Assembly (NCBI GenBank): GCA_020444325.1 | Contig: JAHLLD010000009.1 | Coordinates: forward strand, 1 to 64,000 | Length of the DNA stretch: 64,000 bases | Source: a bacterium | GTDB taxonomy: Bacteria; Bacteroidota; Ignavibacteria; SZUA-365 | Direction of reading: 5' to 3' | Shown: positions 50,321-59,408 of the stretch, one piece after another | Layout of the letters: every line of letters starts with the position of its first letter | Numbering within the stretch: the stretch's first letter is position 1 | Notes under the pieces: model-generated | The model's database searches: none | Seen by the model: the letters and a program-made list of their open reading frames with translations, nothing else | What the model was told of the DNA's origin: nothing | Position numbers and translations under genes: made by a program

Positions 50321-50776
50321 ATGAAACCTTTCTTTAGACGCATTCTTCTCGCCGAAGACAGCGCACGCGACGTGGAACTGACAATCGAAGCACTCGGCCA
50401 GCATCATCTCGCAAACGAAGTCTTCGTTGTCGAGGATGGTGCGGAAGCGCTCGACTATCTGCATTGTCGAGGGAAATACGAGGGACGCGTCAACCGTCCC
50501 CCCGCAGTCGTGCTGCTCGACATCAAGATGCCCCGAATGAATGGCATCGAGGTACTGCGCGAAATCCGCGCCAGTGAGAAATTCCACGCGCTGCCCGTCG
50601 TCATGCTGACATCGTCACGGGAAGAACGTGATATCGTTGAAAGCTATGATCTCGGAATAAACGCCTACGTCGTCAAACCCGTCGATTTCCAGGAGTTCAT
50701 CGAAGCCGTCAAGACGCTGGGTCTGTTCTGGGCGGTCGTGAACGAGCCCCGGCCGCCCGGAGGAGGATATGTCTGA
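50321..50776 (+). CDS. Single-domain response regulator (Rcp1-like)
   Basis: 151 residues, receiver only. Acidic pair RILLAEDSARDVELT, phosphoacceptor Asp in VVLLDIKMPRMNG, Thr in VVMLTSS and Lys in YVVKPVDFQEF. The insertion YLHCRGKYEGRVNRPPAVV is characteristic of Rcp1-type regulators that partner with phytochrome-like kinases. With an SD GGAGG before its ATG and the PAS kinase immediately upstream, it is the probable phosphotransfer partner. There is no output domain. Confidence 0.93.
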   Translation: MKPFFRRILLAEDSARDVELTIEALGQHHLANEVFVVEDGAEALDYLHCRGKYEGRVNRPPAVVLLDIKMPRMNGIEVLREIRASEKFHALPVVMLTSSREERDIVESYDLGINAYVVKPVDFQEFIEAVKTLGLFWAVVNEPRPPGGGYV

Positions 50777-50803
50777 TTCATTGCATCATCGAAAGGCACA
50801 AAC

Positions 50804-51595
50804 ATGAAACCGCCACTTCGCATACTCTATCTCGAAGACAACCCACGTGACGTCGAGCTCGTCAAAGCATGTCTGGATGCCGAGAATATCGACTGCAGTA
50901 TTGTCGATGTGGATGATCGGCCCGGCTTCCTGGAACACCTGATCGTGAATCCACCGGATGTCATTTTCAGTGACTATACTCTCCCCTCGTACAGTGGACT
51001 CGCAGCGCTCGACGATGCCGTGGGTTTCGCCCCAGACATCCCTTTCATTTTTCTCTCCGGTACGATTGGTGAGGAAAACGCTATTGAGTCCTTGAAACGG
51101 GGAGCAACCGACTATGTGATCAAGCACAATCTCCAGCGACTGCCTCCCGTGCTCCGCAGGGCGATCGCGGAAAAAGCAGAACAGCGACGCCGCCGGAATG
51201 CAGAGGAACTTATCCGTCAGAAAGAGCAGCGCTTCTCGGCATTCATGAACAATCTCCCGGGCGTTGCTTTTATCAAGGATAAGGACCGTCGCTATGTCTA
51301 TCTGAATGACGCCGCGGAGAATTACATCTGTCACGATCCTCTCGACTGCCTGGGCAAGCGTGACGAAGAAATACTGCCGGACGAACTCGCCATGCGCATG
51401 CGCGATAGCGATGAAGAAGTACTGAAAGAAAAGCACATTGTGCACATTGTCGAGGAAATCACGGTGACATCATCTCCCCATCGCTGGTTCACCACCAAGT
51501 TCCCCATCCTCGACAAGTACGGAACAGCCAACTGGCTCGGCGGCGTCGGTATCGACATCTCCTCCAGCGAATTTCACGCACTCGGTCTTCAGTAA
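50804..51595 (+). CDS. Receiver-PAS protein
   Basis: 263 residues. Receiver domain ~1-125 with YLEDNPRDVELVKAC, Asp in VIFSDYTLPSYSG and Lys in DYVIKHNLQRLP; a linker helix (~125-145); and a PAS domain (~146-255) starting FSAFMNNLPGVAFIKDKDRR. There is no kinase or DNA-binding output, so it may be a phosphorylation-controlled sensor adaptor feeding back on the PAS kinase. It ends 11 bases before the convergent AraC gene. Confidence 0.88.
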   Translation: MKPPLRILYLEDNPRDVELVKACLDAENIDCSIVDVDDRPGFLEHLIVNPPDVIFSDYTLPSYSGLAALDDAVGFAPDIPFIFLSGTIGEENAIESLKRGATDYVIKHNLQRLPPVLRRAIAEKAEQRRRRNAEELIRQKEQRFSAFMNNLPGVAFIKDKDRRYVYLNDAAENYICHDPLDCLGKRDEEILPDELAMRMRDSDEEVLKEKHIVHIVEEITVTSSPHRWFTTKFPILDKYGTANWLGGVGIDISSSEFHALGLQ

Positions 51596-51606
51596 AAGCA
51601 CGTCCG

Positions 51607-52515
51607 TCAGCTGGCGTGTCCCGCCTGGCGCATCGCGGAAATGTCTTTGACGGGGGGAGCACCGAAGAGTCGGCTGTATTCGCGGCTGAACTGCGAGGGA
51701 CTCTCATAGCCGACCTGGAATGCGGCACTGGCGGCATCGATGCGTTCGATGAGCATCAGGCGACGCGCTTCCTGCAGGCGCAAACGTTTCTGGTACTGCA
51801 GCGGACTCGATGCGGTCATCGATCGGAAGTGATGGTGGAAGGTCGATGGACTCATTCCACTGCGATCGGCAAGGTCCTCGATGCGCAGTGGCGCTGTGTA
51901 GTTTTCCTTCAACCATTCAATAGCCAGTGCGATCTGTTGGCTCTGGCTGCCGGTCGCAGCAATTTGACGCAGCCTTTCGCCCTGTTCGCCAACGAGCAGA
52001 CGATAGAGGATTTCTTTCTGTATGGTCGGTGCAAGGATGGGGATGGACTCTTCATCGTCGAGGAGCGTGACAAGTCGCCTGAACGCGTCAACCAGCGCTG
52101 GCGTCATCTCTCCTGTCGTCATTCCACGGCTGGACTGCCGGGTACGGGGCGCCGGGAGGTTGCCGTCAACGAGCATCTGTGAAATTTCCCGTACATCGAG
52201 TGTCAGGGTGATCCCGAGATAGGGCTTCTGCTCACTTGCGTCCTGCACCTGCACCACCGTGGGCAGATGCACCGAGGTCAACAGGTAACGATACGGATCG
52301 TAGGAAAAAACTTCCTTGCCGAGCATGACCCGTTTCCCGCCCTGCGCCACAACACAGACACTGGGCTCATGCATGCCGATCACAGCCTGTATCGGTTCGT
52401 TGAGACGATAGAGAGACATTCCTTTGATCGCAGTCGCCGGATGCTTTCGCCCCTCGGTCAATCGCGCTACATCACTTCTGAATTCCTGCAGTAACTGTTC
52501 CATGCTTCTATCCAT
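51607..52515 (-). CDS. AraC-family regulator (YqhC-like)
   Basis: 302 residues from the ATG at 52515; starts 16 codons earlier or four later are possible. The N-terminal AraC_N-type domain (SVCVVAQGGKRVMLGKE, YDPYRYLLTSVHLP) and C-terminal double helix-turn-helix (IEDLADRSGMSPSTFHHHF, AAFQVGYESPSQFSREYSR) match the YqhC group. In E. coli YqhC activates yqhD (alcohol dehydrogenase) and dkgA (aldo/keto reductase). Here the two genes immediately upstream on the same strand encode just such enzymes, so an aldehyde-responsive role is likely by analogy. Confidence 0.9.
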   Translation of the reverse strand: MDRSMEQLLQEFRSDVARLTEGRKHPATAIKGMSLYRLNEPIQAVIGMHEPSVCVVAQGGKRVMLGKEVFSYDPYRYLLTSVHLPTVVQVQDASEQKPYLGITLTLDVREISQMLVDGNLPAPRTRQSSRGMTTGEMTPALVDAFRRLVTLLDDEESIPILAPTIQKEILYRLLVGEQGERLRQIAATGSQSQQIALAIEWLKENYTAPLRIEDLADRSGMSPSTFHHHFRSMTASSPLQYQKRLRLQEARRLMLIERIDAASAAFQVGYESPSQFSREYSRLFGAPPVKDISAMRQAGHAS

Positions 52516-52658
52516 ACGCTGTTTTGCACTCAACACACCGCACTGCCCGTCCTCCCTGGACACTTCAGTTTTTCAGGAAGCTAGTGCATTCGCACAGAAG
52601 TTCCCAGTAGAGGACGGGCTGCAAGTTTCGCTGAAATTATATCAGTGAGACTTCACTG

Positions 52659-53666
<1,008 letters not shown>

Positions 53667-53686
53667 TCATTCAGGGCGAATTGGGA

Positions 53687-54874
53687 TTACAGCGCTTCTC
53701 GCAGAATCCCGACGATTTCTTCTTTACTCATTGAGGGACGACCCGGAAGCTTCCCATTGCCGTCATTGATGATGCGCAGCGTGTCTTCCGCGTAGCGATC
53801 GAGCAATTCGTCATCGATGCCGAGTTCCGAGAGATGGGTCGGACATCCGATGGAGCGCAGGAATTCTTCGAAGCGGTCGATGCCTTTCAGAGCGGTCTCT
53901 TCCGCACCACCGCCGTTGGATTTCACACCCATGACATTCTCTGCGAACTGCGCGAAACGTTCGGGACGCTGCTTCGCGGCAAAGCGCATCCATGAAGGAT
54001 TGACAACCGCGAGTCCCGCCGCATGCGCGACATCATGGTGCGCGGAAAGCGTATGCTCGATCATGTGTACCGGATAGCCGGCATTTGTCCCTATCTGCAC
54101 CCAGCCGTTCAACGCCACGACTGATGCCCACTGCACCTGTGCCCGGGCTTCCAGATCGTCACCGTTCTCGACCGCTTTCGGTCCCCACTCCATCGCGGTC
54201 TGAATCACACCCTCTGCGAAGCGGTCCTGTATCGGCGTACCGTCCACACCATTGAAGTATCCTTCCGTCACATGCGTGATGAGATCACATACACCGTACG
54301 CGGTCTGATCCTTCGGCACGCTCACCGTGAGCTCCGGATCGACAATCGCCGCCTTCGGGAAAAGGATTGGGACGTTGACGAAGGATTTTTCCTTTGTCTC
54401 TTCATTCGTCACGACAGCACCGCTGTTCATCTCCGAACCCGTGGCCGCGAGAGTCGGCACGGTGATGATAGGCAATGCCTTCTTGGGCGGAATGAAAGTC
54501 CCTTCAGCAGTGAAAAACATATTCCACGGCTCGCCCTCGTAAAACACCATCGCTGCCATGGCCTTCGCGGCGTCCATCGTGCTGCCGCCGCCGAGCGCAA
54601 TGACGACGTCACAGTTTTCGTCCTTCGCAGTCTGCGCGCCACGAAGCACGGTCGTCAGACGGGGATTGGGTTCGACGCCCGCACATTCCACAGCCTCGAC
54701 GCCAGCCGTTCTCAAACTCTCGATCGCGCGATCAAAGGTTCCGTTTTTCTTTACGCTGCCGCCGCCAGTTACCAGCAGTGCTTTCTTGCCATGGTTCGCG
54801 GTTTCGCTGCCCAGTTCCGCCAGCTTCCCCGCGCCAAAGATGATTTTCGTAGGATTCTGAAATTTGAATTGCAT
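53687..54874 (-). CDS. Iron-containing alcohol dehydrogenase (YqhD/BDH-like)
   Basis: 395 residues. NAD(P)-binding motif VIALGGGSTMDAAKAMA, PTLAATGSEMNSGAVV, and metal ligands in YGVCDLITHVTEGY (Asp, His) and VHMIEHTLSAHHDVAHAAGL (the characteristic His cluster). These features and length fit the butanol-dehydrogenase/YqhD branch, NADPH-dependent aldehyde reductases. It is the first gene of a run with the aldo/keto reductase and the YqhC-like regulator. Confidence 0.95.
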   Translation of the reverse strand: MQFKFQNPTKIIFGAGKLAELGSETANHGKKALLVTGGGSVKKNGTFDRAIESLRTAGVEAVECAGVEPNPRLTTVLRGAQTAKDENCDVVIALGGGSTMDAAKAMAAMVFYEGEPWNMFFTAEGTFIPPKKALPIITVPTLAATGSEMNSGAVVTNEETKEKSFVNVPILFPKAAIVDPELTVSVPKDQTAYGVCDLITHVTEGYFNGVDGTPIQDRFAEGVIQTAMEWGPKAVENGDDLEARAQVQWASVVALNGWVQIGTNAGYPVHMIEHTLSAHHDVAHAAGLAVVNPSWMRFAAKQRPERFAQFAENVMGVKSNGGGAEETALKGIDRFEEFLRSIGCPTHLSELGIDDELLDRYAEDTLRIINDGNGKLPGRPSMSKEEIVGILREAL

Positions 54875-54971
54875 GATGTGCTCCTATTGCTTGAAATCGC
54901 TGAAGTCCTGTTTTATCCGGCTCAACGGCTGACGAGAGCTGCCGGCACCGGTTCAAATTCACCTACAATGT

Positions 54972-55014
54972 AAAAATGCAGCAGGTTTCACCGGTAGAGT
55001 GATCCTGCTGCATT
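54972..55014 (-). terminator. Terminator of the MATE gene
   Basis: 11-bp stem AATGCAGCAGG/CCTGCTGCATT with an 18-base loop, followed on the minus strand by TTTTTAC. Confidence 0.65.
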
Positions 55015-55045
55015 CTTGCCTGATCCTGCGAGAAGGGGATGAAAA

Positions 55046-56398
55046 TCACATTTCCCACTCCCCTTCCAGCGTGCGGACCGTTTTCTGTAGGTAAAAGAAC
55101 GAGGCCGTCCCTGCGACGACGTTCGCAATGAACGCTGCCCAGAACACCCCCGTGATGGCGAAAATGTGTGAGCCGATCCAGGCCAGCGGAAGGTAGAGTA
55201 CGACCATGCGCAGGATGGAAAAGGCGGCGGAGGGGTAAGGGCGGTTCAGACCGTTGAACGTCGAGGTACTCATGACCACCAGTCCCTGAAAGCCGTAGCT
55301 GAGCGCCACGATGTGAAAGTACTTGTACGCGATGGCCACTACGGCCACATCATCGGTGAACAGTGCGGCGACGAATTCCCCAAAGAAGAAGAGGAGAACG
55401 AACACTACTCCGCCCCACAGCATGGAAAAACGCCCCGCATATTTTACCGCGTCGATGATGCGTCGGTACTTGTGCTTGCTGAGATTCTGTCCTGCGTAGA
55501 TCACCAGCACCGAGCCCAGGGCCATGACGACCATGAGAGCGAACATCTCGACGCGCGTCGCGACGCCGAAGGCGGCAACGGCTTCCTTGCCGAAACCTGC
55601 GAGGATTTTCGTGATCACGCCAACGGAGACAGGGACGATCAGCATGGTGAGGGTGGCGGGACCGGCGATGTGCGCGATGCTGCGCCAGGTGGACAACAGC
55701 TGCTGCATTCCCCCGAAGTGACGGGAAACAAGAGGCACTTTCTTGATCAGTACCCAGGCGATGATAGAAAAGCTCACGCTGCGTGCGATGACGGTCGCGA
55801 CGGCCGCACCACGAATGCCCATTTCCGGAAACGAGGCATACCCGAATATGAACAACGGATCGAGGATGGCGTTCACAATACCGCTGGCGAGCATGATCAT
55901 TCCCGGCGTGAAGGTGTCGCCGGTGGCACGCAGGATATTATTGCCGATCATGGGAAACAGAACGAAGGGTACACCGAGATACCAGATGCTCATGTAGTCT
56001 TCGACGAAACCGAGTACATCCCCCTTCGCTCCCATAGCACTGAAGATGGGACGAATGGTGAGCATGCCCACGACGACCACAAGCGTGACAACAATGAAAC
56101 CAAGCAGCAGCGCATGACTGCCCATGCGCTTGACTTCCTCCCGTTCGGTTTTCATGATGTGGCGTGAAATGAGCGAGCTCGTACCGATACCGATACCAAG
56201 GGACAGGCTGTTGAGCACCATGACCACGGGAAAAGTGAAACTCATCGCGGCGAGTTCATGTACCCCAAGCTGCCCGACGAAGTACGTATCAACGAGATTG
56301 AATATGACAATCCCCATCATCCCCAGCAGCATGGGCCAGGTAAGGGATACCAGCTGTTTCTTTATGTCACCTTCGGTGAGGTTGCGTTCTTTTCGCAT
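55046..56398 (-). CDS. MATE-family efflux transporter
   Basis: 450 residues with twelve transmembrane helices in two homologous halves. The start LTWPMLLGMMGIVIFNLVDTYFVGQLG and AVAAFGVATRVEMFALMVVMALG in the second half are typical of the NorM/DinF superfamily. Such transporters exchange drugs, metabolites or lipids for Na+ or H+. It lies 50 bases downstream of the large membrane-protein gene on the same strand and ends at a hairpin terminator. The substrate is unknown. Confidence 0.94.
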   Translation of the reverse strand: MRKERNLTEGDIKKQLVSLTWPMLLGMMGIVIFNLVDTYFVGQLGVHELAAMSFTFPVVMVLNSLSLGIGIGTSSLISRHIMKTEREEVKRMGSHALLLGFIVVTLVVVVGMLTIRPIFSAMGAKGDVLGFVEDYMSIWYLGVPFVLFPMIGNNILRATGDTFTPGMIMLASGIVNAILDPLFIFGYASFPEMGIRGAAVATVIARSVSFSIIAWVLIKKVPLVSRHFGGMQQLLSTWRSIAHIAGPATLTMLIVPVSVGVITKILAGFGKEAVAAFGVATRVEMFALMVVMALGSVLVIYAGQNLSKHKYRRIIDAVKYAGRFSMLWGGVVFVLLFFFGEFVAALFTDDVAVVAIAYKYFHIVALSYGFQGLVVMSTSTFNGLNRPYPSAAFSILRMVVLYLPLAWIGSHIFAITGVFWAAFIANVVAGTASFFYLQKTVRTLEGEWEM

Positions 56399-56448
56399 GA
56401 AAGGTCTTTCGCTACCGTTCCCTGAACACGATCAGCTCGCTTCTGGTT

Positions 56449-58515
56449 CTACTGCGGCTGCGCCAGTGCGCTGTCGAGACTTGCAGCGCGCGCGTACCAG
56501 ATGCGAGAGGAATCAATCATACGCAGTTGTTCGTACATCTGCGCGATTACGAAGGTTGTCCATGCACCGAAATGCCGGGAAAGCAGCGGTTTGTGTCCGA
56601 TGGACGCGCGGGTAGATTCATCGTATACGGAAATGTATTCCTGCAGGGCACTAATATCCTGCGGAGGCGCTATCGCATATTTCAGCAGCCGGCATTGTGG
56701 TACATCGGGATGTGCGGCTGCAAAGGAAGCGATGTTTTCCGGCGTGAGCACGGACCGGGCGATCTGCTGATTGAAGCGGAACAGCTGGTCGATGACATAT
56801 TCGCTCGAATCAGCGGCATCCACTCCCTGCTGCACGCTCATCAGCAAACTGTCGGTGGGTTTCTGCATGATGAGTCCGCGCACCGCATCAATGTCATCCC
56901 GCGCACGTAGAGGATTGCGCATGTCGTTCACATAGTTCGTGAAACCGGAAATATCCCAGGGATAGCTGCGCAGTTCTATCATCTTTCGAAACGCCTGCAC
57001 ACTGCGCAGATCGTCACCCTTGTGCTGATAATACTTCCGAAGATTCAGGTAGCCGTACTGCGCAAAGTCCGGATGCACGTGATCTTCATCGAGATGAAGA
57101 ACGGTCAGGTAACGCTGCAGGGCGGAGTCCTCATCGACATTTGTATATACCCATAGTGTCAGGGCGACGGCGGACCATACAACCAGTACGCCTGCCAGAT
57201 AGCGTTTCAGCGCATGTTCGAGCGAAGCAGCCTGCAAAACTGCGTACAACAGAAACGCCAGAGCAATACCCAGCGGTGCGTATATGTCCCAGTCCCTCGC
57301 CATCCCGTAAAACGGGAAATGCACGAATGCGAGCAACAGCAGAGAGAGGGAGAAAATGGAGAACACCTGCGTTACGGGACGCGTCAGGCTTCCCCGCAGG
57401 CGCTTCGAAAACAGCAGTCCCGCCCCGAGCGCAAGCGGAATGGCAGCGACGAGCAGAAGTTCATTGAGCAGGTCGACAAGGTGATAAGAAGACAGCATCG
57501 TGTACGAGCCGGTCCACGACTGTTGGGAAAGCGGAATCAGCGAACCGTACAGCGGGGAAATCCCGAGCGTCATCACGAGTCCGCAGGCGACTGCAAAAAG
57601 CAGCAGGAAGGAAATGGCGATGATGCGAAAGACCCCGGCCGTGCTTTCCTTCTCTCGCTGCTGCTGCGCACGCTGATACAGGGCCATCAGAAATGCGGGG
57701 AGGTAAAACAGCGCCAGAAAATGCAGAGCGATGCTCAGTGCCAGGAAGATCGCGGGAAGAACGAGGCTTTCGCGTTGTGCAACCGCGCGATAAAGCGTCA
57801 TGGCATATGCCAGGGTAGCGGCGAACAGGGGCGCATAATACTCGACGTACCCGAAGAAAAGCAGCATCCCGCCGAGTCCGAGAAGCAGTCCCACGAGAAT
57901 CGCAGCGTCCGCCGCATCTTCCACTATGCCGCGCAGCCCCCGCAGCAGTACGAACACGAACACTGCTCCACTCACAGCAGTAATGATCCAGAACACCTGG
58001 GCGACGTTCACTATACTGAACACCGCCATGATTTTGGAGCCGAGGTAGAGAAAGATGAACGACGAAAACAGCGAATTGTAGCGGAAGAAGTCCACCTGTC
58101 CGCTGTCAGCCGTCCGCAGAATTTCAGCGAGGTAAAGAAAGCTGTCCCCCAGGAAGGAAAATGGAATTGCCAGTATGTAGAAGAGCAATCCCGCGAAAGC
58201 TGAAAGCCCGAGTGCCGCTCCAACCCCGATGCCTTTCTTTCCCGTCGCACCTCGCAACAATCCCTCAGTCACCTTTCCCATCACACCTGCCACCTGTGGA
58301 AGCAGTGCGAGCAAGGCGAGGACGAAAAGCGTGACCGCGAGCGCGGTCGGGACATACGCAGCATGGCTGAAGCCCCAGGTGCGCTGCTCGGGATACAGCG
58401 AACCGACTATCCAGAGGAGAAGGAGGAAAACAAAGGAGATTGTGATGGCAATGGGGACACGCGCGGGCCGATTAGTGTCCCTGCCTTTTTTATCCTTTAC
58501 GGACCGTTTTTTCAT
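56449..58515 (-). CDS. Large polytopic membrane protein, GT-C-like, unknown function
   Basis: 688 residues with about twelve hydrophobic helices in the first ~470 residues and a soluble C-terminal domain. FSFLGDSFLYLAEILR places acidic residues in the first large loop, and GYVEYYAPLF, HFLALFYLPAF and MARDWDIYAPLG recur in FCB-group membrane proteins that are distantly GT-C-like. Direct enzymatic evidence is lacking. The gene overlaps the upstream DUF4180 gene by four bases and is followed by the MATE gene. Confidence 0.65.
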   Translation of the reverse strand: MKKRSVKDKKGRDTNRPARVPIAITISFVFLLLLWIVGSLYPEQRTWGFSHAAYVPTALAVTLFVLALLALLPQVAGVMGKVTEGLLRGATGKKGIGVGAALGLSAFAGLLFYILAIPFSFLGDSFLYLAEILRTADSGQVDFFRYNSLFSSFIFLYLGSKIMAVFSIVNVAQVFWIITAVSGAVFVFVLLRGLRGIVEDAADAAILVGLLLGLGGMLLFFGYVEYYAPLFAATLAYAMTLYRAVAQRESLVLPAIFLALSIALHFLALFYLPAFLMALYQRAQQQREKESTAGVFRIIAISFLLLFAVACGLVMTLGISPLYGSLIPLSQQSWTGSYTMLSSYHLVDLLNELLLVAAIPLALGAGLLFSKRLRGSLTRPVTQVFSIFSLSLLLLAFVHFPFYGMARDWDIYAPLGIALAFLLYAVLQAASLEHALKRYLAGVLVVWSAVALTLWVYTNVDEDSALQRYLTVLHLDEDHVHPDFAQYGYLNLRKYYQHKGDDLRSVQAFRKMIELRSYPWDISGFTNYVNDMRNPLRARDDIDAVRGLIMQKPTDSLLMSVQQGVDAADSSEYVIDQLFRFNQQIARSVLTPENIASFAAAHPDVPQCRLLKYAIAPPQDISALQEYISVYDESTRASIGHKPLLSRHFGAWTTFVIAQMYEQLRMIDSSRIWYARAASLDSALAQPQ

Positions 58516-58874
58516 GTCAGCTTTTCCACCGCCTCCTCTCTGCCTTTAACAAATGAGATATGCTCCCCGCGATAGCATTCGAGAATGAAAGCGCGCAACG
58601 CACTGCTGCTGTACTTGTCGAAGTCCCCGACAATCGCAAGCCGGAAACGGTAGTTGACATACTTCTGCAGTATTTCGCCTGCCAAGCGGGTCTTCAGATC
58701 AAAGAACGCCGGATCCAACTGCTTCTCATGGAGGATGAGACTGCGGGCACCCTGATAATCGGCATTCCCCATGAGGTCGAGTGCATCCTGTACAGTGGAG
58801 AGGACAACCTCGTCACCTCTGATCTCAGCAACGCGGTTCTCACCAAGTTGAAGTATGGTCAACTCCATAGCCAT
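58512..58874 (-). CDS. DUF4180-family protein
   Basis: 120 residues from ATG 58874 (a TTG three codons upstream and an ATG two codons down are alternatives). The block SLILHEKQLDPAFFDLKTRLAGEILQKY followed by LAIVGDFDKYSSSALRAFI and ECYRGEHISF matches DUF4180, a small soluble family of unknown role. It overlaps the downstream membrane-protein gene by four bases. Function is unknown. Confidence 0.86.
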   Translation of the reverse strand: MAMELTILQLGENRVAEIRGDEVVLSTVQDALDLMGNADYQGARSLILHEKQLDPAFFDLKTRLAGEILQKYVNYRFRLAIVGDFDKYSSSALRAFILECYRGEHISFVKGREEAVEKLT

Positions 58875-59072
58875 TTCCCGCAATGGATTATCATGAATGT
58901 ATTCCCAATGATAGACTTCTTTTCCCGGAATTGAAAGTACGCCAGAGGCGATGGGGGGATGCGCTCCGCTTCCTGAGCCGGGGCGCTGGATATGGTTGTG
59001 GCACTGCCCTATATTTCAATGCAGGACAGGATTTTCACCGCCTGATTGTTTCATCTGCCTCATGTATGCCCC

Positions 59073-59360
59073 ATGCCTGTTGAACTGACCTCCGAACAGA
59101 AAGCCGACGTGCTTGACTCGCTGCAGCGCTACTTCGACGAAAATCTCGACGGAGAAATCAACGAGCTGCAGTCCACCCTCCTTCTCGATTACATCCTTAC
59201 CGAGATCGCGCCCTTCGCCTACAACCGTGGCGTCGAGGATGCGCGGGCCTACATCGCATCCATGGCCGAAGACCTTCCCGGTGTGTGTTTCCAGGATACA
59301 TTGACGTACTGGGAGCACAACGAGGGCTCCGCGCGCAGGGTGCGCCGCAAACCGGACTGA
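59073..59360 (+). CDS. DUF2164-family protein
   Basis: 95 residues from the ATG at 59073; an earlier in-frame ATG adds nine residues unlike the family. It matches DUF2164: LTSEQKADVLDSLQRYFDEN at the start, LQSTLLLDYILTEIAPFAYN in the centre and RGVEDARAYI. The C-terminal ~30 residues extend past the typical family length. It stands alone between the DUF4180 gene (divergent) and the SBBP protein (convergent). Function is unknown. Confidence 0.82.
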   Translation: MPVELTSEQKADVLDSLQRYFDENLDGEINELQSTLLLDYILTEIAPFAYNRGVEDARAYIASMAEDLPGVCFQDTLTYWEHNEGSARRVRRKPD

Positions 59361-59408
59361 ACGCGCAAACCGGACGGAATGTTCGGACAACTGCGCGCCC
59401 TGTTTTTT

